Source: Sinorhizobium meliloti 4H41 (GTDB lineage Bacteria; Pseudomonadota; Alphaproteobacteria; Rhizobiales; Rhizobiaceae). From it: a DNA stretch of 64,000 nt. The stretch is taken from NCBI RefSeq assembly GCF_000375585.1, contig NZ_AQWP01000010.1, positions 1 to 64,000 on the forward strand, written 5' to 3'. The position numbers were made by a program, and so were the translations under genes. Shown here piece after piece: positions 16,663-25,130 of this stretch. Under the pieces are notes generated by a model that saw only the letters and a program-made list of their open reading frames with translations, made no database searches and had not been told where the DNA came from. Within the stretch, counting starts at the first letter, position 1; each line of letters opens with the position of its first letter.

Positions 16663-17032
16663 GCCGCGGCAAGGCCAGGCGGTCTTCTGGTTGGTGCACA
16701 TCCGGAGGACCCTGTCACCGGCGAGCCTTCGCGCCTGCCTTTCCCGTGCGGGCGACAGTCGTCACGGAGCTCCTTTCACCCGGCATCCGCCTGGAAATCC
16801 TCGCCACTGCGGTCTGCTCCCCGGATTGAGCAGTTCAAGCGACAGCCCAAGCCGGCTGCACGCGTTGCTGCTGCAGCGGAGTCCCTCGCCGCATCTGAGA
16901 TTCTTGTGATCCGCGGGCCTGGCCGGGCGGGCGGACCGACCATTCTCAACAATTTTCCGAGAATTCAGGCAACGCGGCTTGACCGGTAGGCGCATGTGGT
17001 GCTTACTGGTAATACCAGTTGGGACCATTTGC
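16663..17032. other. Gene-free stretch before the TRAP operon
   Basis: About 370 bp between the quinone reductase gene and the GntR regulator hold no open frame with family similarity or a good ribosome site. The only feature I can support is the palindrome at 17005-17019. A remnant of another gene cannot be excluded. Confidence 0.5.
17005..17019. promoter_or_regulatory. FadR-type operator upstream of the TRAP operon
   Basis: ACTGGTA-A-TACCAGT is a perfect palindrome with seven-base arms around one central base. It ends 13 bases before the ATG of a FadR-type regulator, so autoregulation of the whole operon is likely. TGGTnnnACCA is typical of FadR-subfamily sites. The arm ACTGGTA is shared with the oia/apn operator. 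Confidence 0.75.
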
Positions 17033-17803
17033 ATGAACCCTGTGCTATCCGAAGGCGCCGACGAACTTGCGGGAACGGAAAAGGTGCTCTCCTTCTTCCG
17101 GGAGCAGCTGTTGTCCGGTGCGCTCAAGGTGGGCGACAGGCTGTTGGGCGAGAGGGAGCTTTGCCTCGCTCTCGGCGTATCGCGGCCGGTGCTGAGGGAG
17201 GCTCTGCGGTCACTCGCCAATCTGGGCTTCCTCGATATCCGCCATGGCAAGGGCGCCTTCGTGCGCAAGGCCGACGTGGGCGTCTTCGGTGATTTCCTGA
17301 CGTTCTGCCTCGCCCAGCAGCCTGACATGCTCGACGACATCATGCAGGCTCGTGTCGCGATCGAATGCCAGGCTATTCGTCTTGCCTGCATCCGCGCGAC
17401 GGATAGCGACCTCTCACGCATCGGCGGCCTGCTGACACGGCTGATGGACACGCTTCACGACGCCGAAGACGGGGGCGCTGCGGACTTCGCCTTTCACATG
17501 GCGATCGTCGAGGCCAGCCGCAGTCCCGCGCTCGTCACGGTTTACCGCTCGATATCCGACCTTCTGAAGCGCAGCCATGTCCAGCGGCGCGCCGAGACGA
17601 GCCACGCGCCCGGCATCACCGACTATCTGGTGGAGGCCCATCGGGAGGTCTTTCTGTCCATTCTCGCGCGCGATCCGGACAAGGCCGACAGGATGCTGCG
17701 CGAACATTTCGCCATCGGCGACGAGCTTCGGCGCAAAAGCTACATAGCTGCCTTCACCAGGAAGGGCGCGCCGCAAGAAGAGGAAAAAGAAGCAGACAGC
17801 TAG
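17033..17803 (+). CDS. FadR-subfamily GntR regulator of the TRAP operon
   Basis: This 256-residue regulator has an N-terminal winged helix (LLSGALKVGDRLLGERELCLALGVSRPVLREAL, quoted as adjoining motifs) and a C-terminal FCD domain with DFAFHMAIVEASRSPAL and EAHREVFLSILARD, which supply the usual metal-binding histidines. It is the first gene of the operon and precedes the TRAP binding-protein gene by 23 bases. The palindrome at 17005-17019 overlaps its promoter or leader. The ATG at 17033 is the first one consistent with the family start; the ribosome site before it is weak (GGGA). The inducer is probably the transported acid or a derivative. Confidence 0.87.
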   Translation: MNPVLSEGADELAGTEKVLSFFREQLLSGALKVGDRLLGERELCLALGVSRPVLREALRSLANLGFLDIRHGKGAFVRKADVGVFGDFLTFCLAQQPDMLDDIMQARVAIECQAIRLACIRATDSDLSRIGGLLTRLMDTLHDAEDGGAADFAFHMAIVEASRSPALVTVYRSISDLLKRSHVQRRAETSHAPGITDYLVEAHREVFLSILARDPDKADRMLREHFAIGDELRRKSYIAAFTRKGAPQEEEKEADS

Positions 17804-17826
17804 TTTTATCCAGGGAGGAGGAGAGC

Positions 17827-18819
17827 ATGTTGAACTTTCTGAAACATGGCCGGATGGCCGGCGCCGTGCTGGGAGCCGCATTGTTTGCCGGAGCCGCGTC
17901 CGCAACCGAATTGCGCTATGCGCATGTGGGCGCAGAGGGGGACATCCAGACGGTCTATGCGGCACAGGCGGCGGAGGGCATCGCGGCCGCGACCGGCGGC
18001 GAAATCACCGTCACAGTCTATCCCGCCAGCCAGCTCGGCGGGGTCGCGGAAATGGTGGATGGCGTGCGCATGGGCTCGATCTCCATGGGCCATCATGATT
18101 TCGCTTCCCTCGCACGACTGGTGCCTGAGGTCGCCGTCTTCAACGCGCCTTTCATCTACCGCGACGGCGCCCATGCGCTCGCTGCGACGGACCCGCAGTC
18201 GTCGCCCGCCCTCCAGGCGATCAACGAAAAGCTCATCGCACAGGGCGTGCGGATCATCGGGCGCATCTATCGCGGCGACCGCCACATCTCCTCCAACTTC
18301 CCGGTAAAGACGCCGGCGGACCTTGCCGGCAAGCCTTTCCGCGCGGTCCCGCTCGAGCTATGGGTTTCCATGGTCAAGGGCTTCGGTGCCATTCCCACCC
18401 CGGTCGAGGTTGCCGAACTCCCGACAGCGCTGATGACGGGCGTGGTCGTCGGGCAGGAAAATCCGCTGACCATGATCGCCTCCAACAATCTCAACGAGGT
18501 GCAATCGCATCTGTCGATGACGGGTCACATGCGCGCCGTGCTCGCCGTCTTCATCAATGAGGACGTCTGGCAGGGATTGAACGAAGAGCAGCGGACGGCT
18601 CTGACGAAAGTCCTCGACGAGGAGGCTCAGAAATCGCTGAAGATGGCGACCGAATCCGAGGCTGATCTGGTGAAGGAACTCAAGGGCCGCGGCATGACCG
18701 TGATCACCGAGGCCGAAGGGCTCGACGTCGCGGCATTCCGTGAAAAGGTCAGCGCCCAGATCCGGCAGGACTTCCCGAATTTCGCACCGCTCATCGAGCA
18801 GATCGAAGCGGTGAAGTAA
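17827..18819 (+). CDS. dctP: TRAP transporter substrate-binding protein (DctP family)
   Basis: This 330-residue periplasmic protein has a signal peptide (about residues 1-26, cleavage after ASA) and the DctP/TAXI-type fold. The segment KPFRAVPLELWVSM contains the conserved arginine that normally binds the substrate carboxylate. The GGAGGAG ribosome site is very strong. It heads the transporter genes after the regulator, and a hairpin with a T-run follows it, which would give more binding protein than membrane subunits. The substrate is an unknown organic acid; the RpiB-like gene at the end of the operon hints at a sugar acid. Confidence 0.9.
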   Translation: MLNFLKHGRMAGAVLGAALFAGAASATELRYAHVGAEGDIQTVYAAQAAEGIAAATGGEITVTVYPASQLGGVAEMVDGVRMGSISMGHHDFASLARLVPEVAVFNAPFIYRDGAHALAATDPQSSPALQAINEKLIAQGVRIIGRIYRGDRHISSNFPVKTPADLAGKPFRAVPLELWVSMVKGFGAIPTPVEVAELPTALMTGVVVGQENPLTMIASNNLNEVQSHLSMTGHMRAVLAVFINEDVWQGLNEEQRTALTKVLDEEAQKSLKMATESEADLVKELKGRGMTVITEAEGLDVAAFREKVSAQIRQDFPNFAPLIEQIEAVK

Positions 18820-18827
18820 ACCGAACA

Positions 18828-18877
18828 GCTGCAGGGGCAAGCCACTGTCCCTTGTCGCTGCAGCGCCTGTATTTTTT
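18828..18877 (+). terminator. Intercistronic hairpin with T-run after dctP
   Basis: GCTGCAG at 18828-18834 pairs with CTGCAGC ending at 18864, with additional partial pairing inside (GGCAAG against CTTGTC). The hairpin is followed by a run of six T at about 18871-18876. It resembles an intrinsic terminator placed between the binding-protein gene and the membrane genes and may act as an attenuator or mRNA 3'-end stabiliser. Confidence 0.6.
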
Positions 18878-18900
18878 CAGCCAGAATGCGAGGGGAGAAG

Positions 18901-19368
18901 ATGCGTCTGCCCGAACGTGTCCTGACGATTGTCGTGGTTGCCGTGATGGCGGGGCTGGTCATCGTTCCGACGGCTCAGGTCGTCATGCGCAGCGTCTTCG
19001 GCCTGCCTTTCATCGGTGCGGAGGAACTGACCCGCTTCCTGCTCATCTGCCTGGTGTTCCTCGCCTATCCACTCGTGGTCGGGCATGGCGAGAATATCGT
19101 CATGGGCGAGTTCAAGGCGGCAATGTCGAGCAGGGCGCGCGCGACCGTGAATGTCGCGATCTCGGCCTGCGCGATCGGCGTCACGGGTTTCATCGGCTGG
19201 GTCACGGCCATGAACATCACCCGGAACCTGACCAACGCCACGCCGACCCTCGGCATCCCGTTCTGGATATTTCTGGGCGCCACGCTCTTCGGTTTCGCGG
19301 GTGCGGCGCTCGTCCATCTTCTGCATCTGCGCAAGCCGCCGCAGGCGGATAAGAACGTCGCAGTCTGA
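18901..19368 (+). CDS. dctQ: TRAP transporter small permease (DctQ family)
   Basis: This 155-residue membrane protein has four predicted helices and the DctQ-family pattern EELTRFLLICLVFLAYP in the second helix. It is the small subunit that pairs with DctM. I chose the ATG at 18901 because AGGGGAG stands just upstream of it; an in-frame ATG at 18886 lacks such a site. It ends 11 bases before dctM. Confidence 0.88.
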   Translation: MRLPERVLTIVVVAVMAGLVIVPTAQVVMRSVFGLPFIGAEELTRFLLICLVFLAYPLVVGHGENIVMGEFKAAMSSRARATVNVAISACAIGVTGFIGWVTAMNITRNLTNATPTLGIPFWIFLGATLFGFAGAALVHLLHLRKPPQADKNVAV

Positions 19369-19379
19369 AAGGTTGGTTC

Positions 19380-20657
19380 ATGGGTTTTCTGGTCGTTGCG
19401 GCCTTCCTCGGTCTGTTCATGCTTGGCTTCCCGGTGGTCTACGCCATCCTGCTGCCGTCAATTCTCTACGTACTTGTCGAGGGCTTGCCGTTCGGGCTGC
19501 TTGCCCAGCGGATCACCTACGCGCTGGATTCGTTTCCGCTGGTGGCCGTGCCTCTCTTCATCTTCGTCGGCAACCTCATGAACCTCTCCGGCATTACCGA
19601 TCGCATTTTCCGCTTCGCCTATACGCTCGTCGGGCGGATGCCGGGTGGCCTGGCGCAGGTCAACGTCTTCGGAAGCCTGATCTTTTCCGGAATGTCCGGG
19701 GCGGCGCTGGCTGACATCGGGGGCCTGGGGCGCATCGAGATCGACGCCATGAAGAAGCGCGGCTTCGATCCATCCTTCGCCGGCGCGGTAACTGCTGCTT
19801 CCGCGACGCTCGGGCCGATTTTCCCGCCTTCCATCCCGCTCATCGTCTACGGCTCGGTCACGAGCGTCTCGATCGTCCAGCTCCTCGTAGCCGGCATCAT
19901 GCCCGCCGTGCTGTGTACCGCCCTGCTGATGCTCACGGTGCTGATCGTCGCCATCCGACACGGCCATGCGCGCGCGGAGCGCTGGCCGACGGCAGGCGAG
20001 CTGGTCGGCACGCTGGTGCCGGCGCTACCGGCCATTCTTGCTCCGGCGCTCATGGTCGGCGGCATGACGGCCGGCGCCTTCACACCGACCGAGGCGGCCG
20101 CGATAACGGCCGTCTATGTCATCTTCATCAGCGGCGTCCTGTACCGTGAACTGACCCTGGCGCATCTGTGGCATTCGGCGGTTCTGACGGCCCGCAGCTC
20201 CAGCGCGATCCTCATCATCGTCGCCTCAGCCGCGCTTTTCGGCTGGATTCTGGCGGTCGAGCAGGTGCCTCAGACCTTTGCGGCGACGCTGCTCGGCTGG
20301 TCGAAGGACCCGCTGATGCTGCTGATCATCGCAAATCTGATCTTCTTCGTCGCCGGCATGTTCCTCGACTCGACGACCGCAACGCTGCTTCTCGTTCCCA
20401 TCATCGCCCCGCCGCTCGTGATGGCCGGTGTCGACCCGGTTCAACTCGGCATCGTGACGATCTTCAACCTGATGCTCGGACTGCTGTCGCCGCCGATGGG
20501 TTTGTCGCTGTTCCTCGTGTCGGATATCGCCAAGGTGTCCATCCGGCAGCTTCTGCGAGCGCTTTTACCCTTTTACGTTCCGCTGGTTTCCACGCTTGTC
20601 ATCCTCACTTTAGCGAAGGACTTCACGCTGTGGCTGCCCCGCCTGATCGCCCAGTAA
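19380..20657 (+). CDS. dctM: TRAP transporter large permease (DctM family)
   Basis: This 425-residue protein has about twelve membrane helices and belongs to the DctM/ion-transporter superfamily that drives sodium-coupled uptake with DctP and DctQ. Typical motifs include GMSGAALADIGGLG and the conserved GPIFPPSIPLIVYG, with ITGxx-type repeats in the second half (LLSPPMGLSLFLVS). Its length is standard for the family. A short AAAGG lies before the ATG. Confidence 0.93.
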   Translation: MGFLVVAAFLGLFMLGFPVVYAILLPSILYVLVEGLPFGLLAQRITYALDSFPLVAVPLFIFVGNLMNLSGITDRIFRFAYTLVGRMPGGLAQVNVFGSLIFSGMSGAALADIGGLGRIEIDAMKKRGFDPSFAGAVTAASATLGPIFPPSIPLIVYGSVTSVSIVQLLVAGIMPAVLCTALLMLTVLIVAIRHGHARAERWPTAGELVGTLVPALPAILAPALMVGGMTAGAFTPTEAAAITAVYVIFISGVLYRELTLAHLWHSAVLTARSSSAILIIVASAALFGWILAVEQVPQTFAATLLGWSKDPLMLLIIANLIFFVAGMFLDSTTATLLLVPIIAPPLVMAGVDPVQLGIVTIFNLMLGLLSPPMGLSLFLVSDIAKVSIRQLLRALLPFYVPLVSTLVILTLAKDFTLWLPRLIAQ

Positions 20658-20680
20658 CCTTTTCTCCAGGAGACACCAAT

Positions 20681-21127
20681 ATGCGTATCGTCATCGGTTC
20701 CGACCATGCTGGCTTCCACCTCAAGGCCACGATCATCGACCACGTCACCTCGCTCGGCCACGAGGTGTATGACGCAGGCTCGTACGATGCGAACCCGGTA
20801 GACTTCCCCGACATCGCAAAGACGGTCACTTCCTCGATCATCGAGGGCAAGGCGGATCGCGGGCTAATGGTCTGCGGCACCGGCGTCGGCGCCTCGATCG
20901 CGGCCAACAAGGTGAAAGGCATTCGCGCCGCGGTCTGCCATGACGTGCATTCCGCCCATCAGTCGGTGGAGCATGACGACGTCAACGTCATGTGCATCGG
21001 CGCCCAGATCGTCGGCGCATGGTTGGCAAGGGATCTCGTTGCAGCCTACCTCGCCGCCGAATTCTCCACCGACGAGGATTTCCGGCGCCGGGTGCGCAAG
21101 CTCGCCGAAATGGACGAGCAGCGCTGA
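20681..21127 (+). CDS. rpiB: RpiB/LacAB-family sugar-phosphate isomerase
   Basis: This 148-residue protein matches ribose-5-phosphate isomerase B: MRIVIGSDHAGFHLK at the start and VCGTGVGASIAANK with the catalytic cysteine. The later motif reads EHDDVNVMCIG, where classical RpiB has HNxANVL, so the substrate may differ. Related RpiB-like isomerases EryI/DerI convert D-erythrulose 4-phosphate to D-erythrose 4-phosphate. As last gene of the TRAP operon (24-base gap, GGAGA site) it may act on the imported compound's phosphorylated product. Such an activity could also serve the L-erythrulose 1-phosphate made by OiaX, if a LerI/EryH-type partner exists elsewhere. Confidence 0.85.
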   Translation: MRIVIGSDHAGFHLKATIIDHVTSLGHEVYDAGSYDANPVDFPDIAKTVTSSIIEGKADRGLMVCGTGVGASIAANKVKGIRAAVCHDVHSAHQSVEHDDVNVMCIGAQIVGAWLARDLVAAYLAAEFSTDEDFRRRVRKLAEMDEQR

Positions 21128-21172
21128 GTATCCGCCGGGCCGGCTCCGCGCCGTCCGGCGAAACTCGCGCGT

Positions 21173-21853
21173 CTATTCTTCCTTGCTGACCTCGCCATCC
21201 ACGAGGTGGATGCGGCGATCCATGCGAGCAGCCATGCCCAGGTCGTGCGTCACAGCGACGACCGTCTTGCCGCGCTCGCGGACAAGCCCGTCGAGAATTG
21301 CGAATACCTGCTCCGAACTCCTGCTGTCGAGGCTTCCGGTCGGCTCGTCGGCCAGGATCAGCGGCGGATCGTTGGCAAGCGCCCGTGCGACCGCCACGCG
21401 CTGGCGCTGGCCGCCCGAGAGCTGATCCGGCCGCTTGTCGAGATGATCGGCGAGGCCGAGCGAGGACAGCAACTCGGTCGCCCGGGCCCGCATCGCGTCG
21501 CGGTCGAGGCGGGCGAGCTTGCGCATCGGGATTTCGACGTTCTCGCGCGCGGTAAATTCCGGCAGGAGGAAATGGAACTGGAAGACGAACCCCATTGTGG
21601 CGAGGCGGGTCTCCGCCCGCTCCTTCTCACTCATGGGCTCCGTATCGCGTCCGCGGACGCGGAGCATGCCTTGCGTCGGCTGGTCGAGCAGCCCCAGCAG
21701 ATAGAGCAGCGACGACTTTCCCGATCCCGAGGGGCCGGTAACGGCCACGAACTCGCCTTCGTCAATGATGAGATCGATGTCCTTCACCAGCGTTACCGGA
21801 ACCGTCTCATGCAATATACGCGTGAGGCCGCGAGCCTCGATCAGCGGGCTCAT
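21173..21853 (-). CDS. ABC exporter ATPase (LolD/MacB-N type)
   Basis: This 226-residue ATP-binding subunit has Walker A GPSGSGKSS, the Q-loop FQFHFLLPEFTA, signature LSGGQRQRVA, Walker B LILADEPTGSLD and the switch histidine in VTHD. The short Q-loop region and the phrase LLPEFTARENV are typical of the LolD/MacB group. The ATG at 21851-21853 overlaps the permease stop as ATGA; the open frame upstream belongs to another frame of the permease gene. It completes a three-gene MacAB-like exporter. Confidence 0.92.
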   Translation of the reverse strand: MSPLIEARGLTRILHETVPVTLVKDIDLIIDEGEFVAVTGPSGSGKSSLLYLLGLLDQPTQGMLRVRGRDTEPMSEKERAETRLATMGFVFQFHFLLPEFTARENVEIPMRKLARLDRDAMRARATELLSSLGLADHLDKRPDQLSGGQRQRVAVARALANDPPLILADEPTGSLDSRSSEQVFAILDGLVRERGKTVVAVTHDLGMAARMDRRIHLVDGEVSKEE

Positions 21854-23091
21854 GTCGCGCCCCTTATGATGTCCACCGGATTGACGCGTGCTGCCCGGCG
21901 CGCAGGCAGGTAACCGGCGACCGCTGCCGAGGACAGGGCGAGGGCTGTCGCTACGGCATAGTGAAGAATGCTCCACGCGATCGGCAGCCTGGTCATTTCC
22001 TGGCCGGTCGCGGCAATTTCGAACCGCACCCGGGAAAGGGCGTAGGTGATCGCAAAACCGAGCGCCCAGCCGAGAAGGGAGCCCGCTATGCCGATCGCCA
22101 GCCCCTCGATCACGAACAGACGTCGCATGTCGGCTTGCGAAAAGCCCAGCGACTTCATGATCGCTATGTCGCGCGCCTTCTCGTGCGTGATGGTCGAAAC
22201 GATGTTGAAGATGCCGAAACCCGCTACCAGCATGATCGCGGCGACGACCGTGTACATGATGACGTTGCGCACGACGAGTGCTTCGAGAATGGACTCGTTC
22301 GCCTCCTGCCACGCGACCGCCTTGTAGCCGAGTTCGGCCTCCACGCGACGCGCCACGGTGGGCGCGGCGTTCGGGTCGTCGAGCTTGATGCGGATCTCGT
22401 TGATTGCATTCGGCCTGTTGGACAGGATCTGGGCGTTCTTCAGCAGCACATAGGCTTCGCCTTCGTCACGCGCCGTGGTGCCGGTATGAAACAGGCCGAC
22501 GATCTTGAAGTTGCGGGCAAGGCCCTCCGAAGACACGGCGGTAATTGTATCGCCGAGCCCGGCACCCAGCCTCGAGGCCATGGTATCGCCTATCACGACG
22601 TTGTTGCCGCCGGCCGCAAGCGCGCCGAAGCTGCCGGACTCGAAATCCTCTACGATGGGCGAGACCTTCACCTCCTTCTCCGGCTCGATCCCGATCACCA
22701 CGGCGCCGACTTCGCGGCCCGAGTAGCGGATCACGCCCTGAACGTTCAGAACCGCGGCAAGCCTGCCGGGCATCCTTTCTTCCAGCCAGGAGACCGCCTT
22801 GGTCGGATTGATGATGCCGCGCCGGTCGTCCCGCGGCCTCAGCCCGGATATGGCGACGGCTTCGAAGAGGTCTTCCGCCGGCTGCCGCCGCGCCGAGCGC
22901 TGCTCATCGGTCACATCGACATGCGGCATCGTGTCGACGAGCTGGCGAACGAAATCGTCCTGCCCGCCCTGCATCAGCGCCGCCATGGCGATCGAGAAGC
23001 CGACGCCAACGGCGACACCGACGACCGCGACGAGGGTCTGGCGGCCGCGGCCGGCGACGTGCGTCAAGGCGATATCGAGGATCAGGCGCAT
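21850..23091 (-). CDS. ABC exporter permease (LolC/E-FtsX-MacB type)
   Basis: This 413-residue permease has one N-terminal membrane helix, a large periplasmic MacB-PCD domain (about residues 45-280) and three C-terminal helices of the FtsX domain (GFGIFNIVSTITHEKARDIAIMKSLG in adjoining motifs, then the last two helices). It is the separate-permease version of MacB/LolC. The ATG at 23089-23091 lies five bases after the adaptor stop; a TTG at 23100 is another option. No outer-membrane channel is encoded nearby, so a shared TolC would be needed for export out of the cell. Confidence 0.88.
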   Translation of the reverse strand: MRLILDIALTHVAGRGRQTLVAVVGVAVGVGFSIAMAALMQGGQDDFVRQLVDTMPHVDVTDEQRSARRQPAEDLFEAVAISGLRPRDDRRGIINPTKAVSWLEERMPGRLAAVLNVQGVIRYSGREVGAVVIGIEPEKEVKVSPIVEDFESGSFGALAAGGNNVVIGDTMASRLGAGLGDTITAVSSEGLARNFKIVGLFHTGTTARDEGEAYVLLKNAQILSNRPNAINEIRIKLDDPNAAPTVARRVEAELGYKAVAWQEANESILEALVVRNVIMYTVVAAIMLVAGFGIFNIVSTITHEKARDIAIMKSLGFSQADMRRLFVIEGLAIGIAGSLLGWALGFAITYALSRVRFEIAATGQEMTRLPIAWSILHYAVATALALSSAAVAGYLPARRAARVNPVDIIRGAT

Positions 23092-23096
23092 GGCGT

Positions 23097-24119
23097 TCAA
23101 TTCGTCGTTGTTTCAACCACATCCACCCGAGTCCCCTCAATTAAGTCGGGGGGCAAGGGCGAGATTATGTGTGCGGTTTCCTCCAGGCCGGAAAGGATCT
23201 CTACGCCGTTCGTGCCGCGGATGCCGGTCTTGATTTCGCGCAGTTTCGCCGTCCCGCCTTCAACCACCGCGACTCTAGTCCCGCTGACCGCTGCCGCGGG
23301 GATGACCAAGGCGTTGCGCGACACGCGAACCACGATGTTTACGTCTGTGGACATGCCGATTCTGAGCGGCGTGTCCTCCGGCAGCCGAAGGCGAACACGG
23401 TAAGTTTTCGTGACGGGATCGCCCTTCGGCGTGATGCTGTCGACAACCGCCTCGAGCGCGCGCTCTGGAAACGCATCCGACCGAAGGTAGGCATTCTGGC
23501 CCACTTCGACCCGCGGAATGTCCTCTTCGTTCACCTCCGCCTCCACGATCAGCGGTCGCGGCTCTCCGACCCAGAAGAGAACGGTCCCAGGCTCGGCGAC
23601 CTCGCCGATCTCTCCATCCTGCCGTAGCACCCGCCCGTCGCTGGGCGCGCGCAGCACATAGGCCGCAAGCCGCGCCTCCTGCCCCGCGATCAATGCCTCC
23701 AATTGAGCGACGTCGGTGCGGGCCCTGTCCACAGTCTGCTCGCTTATCGTGTTTCTTTCGGCCAAGGCGAGCTTGCGGCGGTATTCTTCCTGGGCAAGCG
23801 ACAGGCGCGCCTGCAGCTCGCTCAGAATCGCCCGCGCCTCCGTATCGTCCAGGCGCGCGAGCGCGGCACCCTTTTCCACCCGGTCGCCCTCGCAGTTGCA
23901 CTGCTCGACGATCCGCTCGCGCACTGTCGAAGTGACCTTTGCCCAAACGCGCGGCTCCACGACGCCGCTCGCATAAACGATCTCAGCCGCATCACCGCGC
24001 TTCGGCGTCACGACCGAAACGGGCACCACCCGGGTCGCATACCAGAAGGCAACCGCACCGACCGCGGCGGCTATCGCAATACCCGCCGCGTAGCGCCTCA
24101 TCTGCCGCATAAGCCGCAC
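23097..24119 (-). CDS. Periplasmic adaptor of the ABC exporter (HlyD/MacA type)
   Basis: This 340-residue protein has an N-terminal membrane anchor (about residues 10-27), a lipoyl domain split around a coiled-coil hairpin (about 95-165), a beta-barrel and a membrane-proximal domain (VVRVSRNALVIPAAAV). That is the MacA/HlyD plan. I kept the GTG at 24117-24119 because AGGAG stands six bases upstream of it; ATGs at residues 4 and 7 are alternatives. The gene diverges from a TetR-type regulator, with a palindromic operator between them, so the exporter is probably induced by a toxic compound. Confidence 0.87.
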   Translation of the reverse strand: MRLMRQMRRYAAGIAIAAAVGAVAFWYATRVVPVSVVTPKRGDAAEIVYASGVVEPRVWAKVTSTVRERIVEQCNCEGDRVEKGAALARLDDTEARAILSELQARLSLAQEEYRRKLALAERNTISEQTVDRARTDVAQLEALIAGQEARLAAYVLRAPSDGRVLRQDGEIGEVAEPGTVLFWVGEPRPLIVEAEVNEEDIPRVEVGQNAYLRSDAFPERALEAVVDSITPKGDPVTKTYRVRLRLPEDTPLRIGMSTDVNIVVRVSRNALVIPAAAVSGTRVAVVEGGTAKLREIKTGIRGTNGVEILSGLEETAHIISPLPPDLIEGTRVDVVETTTN

Positions 24120-24163
24120 GAACCACTCCTGAAACTCACTCGCATAGACTGTCAGGATAGCAT

Positions 24164-24182
24164 TAGACCGACCGTCGGTCTA
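24164..24182. promoter_or_regulatory. TetR-type palindromic operator
   Basis: TAGACCGACCGTCGGTCTA is a perfect inverted repeat with nine-base arms around one central base. It lies in the 134-bp divergent region between the exporter operon and its TetR gene and resembles the TAGACCGnC... sites of many AcrR-type repressors. It would allow one repressor to control both directions. Confidence 0.8.
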
Positions 24183-24253
24183 TAATCGCACACAGGACTT
24201 CGCGCATCCTGCCAACACGTGTAGAACGTTCTTCTCCGGTTCAGGACAAGTCT

Positions 24254-24946
24254 ATGCCACGAATCAAGAAATCGCCTGACGTCAGAACGAATGAGATCAT
24301 CGGCTGCGCTGAACGCCTGTTCTTCGAGCAGGGATACGAAAACACGACCGTTAACGACGTGATCCGGGAAGCGAATGTTTCCAAGGGGGCGTTCTATCAC
24401 TACTTCGTTTCGAAGGAGGCACTGCTGGAGGCAGTCGCCGCGCGCATGGCACGCCAAAGCTTGATGGAACTGCAAACGGTATTCGAGGATCCCTCCCTCG
24501 ATGCCGTCGGCCAGCTGAATGCCCTTTTCGCGGGCTCGCGGCGCCTGAAAGTGGACATGGCACCGCAATTGAAGAATACATTCAACGCACTTTTCAAGCC
24601 GGAGAACATCGTCCTCTATCATCGCATCGACGTAGCGGTCAGCGCTGTGACACTCCCCTTTCTAACCGAACTTCTGAGGCGCGGTCACAAGGAGGGGAGC
24701 CTCGACGCACCCGATCCTGAAGCCCTCGCGCCGATGCTGTTGTATTTGCGGCTTGGCGTCGCCAAAACGATGCATCGGGCTCTGCAGCAGACCGAAGCCG
24801 GCGACCTGGACGGCGCGGCGCGGACGCTGGATGGCTGGATGCGCACCTACGGGATGGCTGTCGAAAGACTGCTGAAGATCCCCGAGGGGACGATCGAAGT
24901 AACGGAACCGGGCTTTTCGCGCGCATTTCTGGAAGCTTCCGTCTAG
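24254..24946 (+). CDS. TetR/AcrR family regulator of the ABC exporter
   Basis: This 230-residue repressor has an N-terminal helix-turn-helix (TNEIIGCAERLFFEQGYENTTVNDVI, then VSKGAFYHYFVSKEAL, quoted as separate motifs) and a variable helical ligand domain. It diverges from the MacAB-like operon, and the perfect palindrome at 24164-24182 is its likely site. The inducing compound is unknown. Immediately downstream are three tandem RIME-like repeats. Confidence 0.87.
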   Translation: MPRIKKSPDVRTNEIIGCAERLFFEQGYENTTVNDVIREANVSKGAFYHYFVSKEALLEAVAARMARQSLMELQTVFEDPSLDAVGQLNALFAGSRRLKVDMAPQLKNTFNALFKPENIVLYHRIDVAVSAVTLPFLTELLRRGHKEGSLDAPDPEALAPMLLYLRLGVAKTMHRALQQTEAGDLDGAARTLDGWMRTYGMAVERLLKIPEGTIEVTEPGFSRAFLEASV

Positions 24947-24962
24947 CTCCTTGAAGCCGATA

Positions 24963-25126
24963 CTTCCGGACGGAAAACCGCTGCGCACTTTTCCTGAAAG
25001 TGCGGTAACCCCATTAAGCTTCGCACTTCCGGACGGAAAACCGCTGCGCACTTTTCCTGGAAGTGCTCCCCCATTAAGCTTCGCACTTCCGGACGGAAAA
25101 CCGCTGCGCACTTTTCCTGGAAGTGC
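24963..25126. repeat. Three tandem RIME-like palindromic repeats
   Basis: Three copies of a palindromic intergenic element start at 24963, about 25023 and 25083. Each contains CTTCCGGACGGAAAACCG, then TGCGCACTTTTCCTG and AAGTGC. The first and last parts are inverted (GCACTTCC against GGAAGTGC). Copies two and three are direct repeats with a period of exactly 60 bp; copy one differs slightly (CTGAAAGTGC). Single diverged copies occur at 51153-51195 and 62341-62384. This is the form of the RIME elements of rhizobia. Confidence 0.8.
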
Positions 25127-25130
25127 TCCG

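Noticed and set aside
21173-22312. A 379-residue version of the exporter ATPase
   Set aside because: The extra N-terminal part is an out-of-frame reading of the permease gene; the ATGA overlap at 21850-21853 marks the real start.
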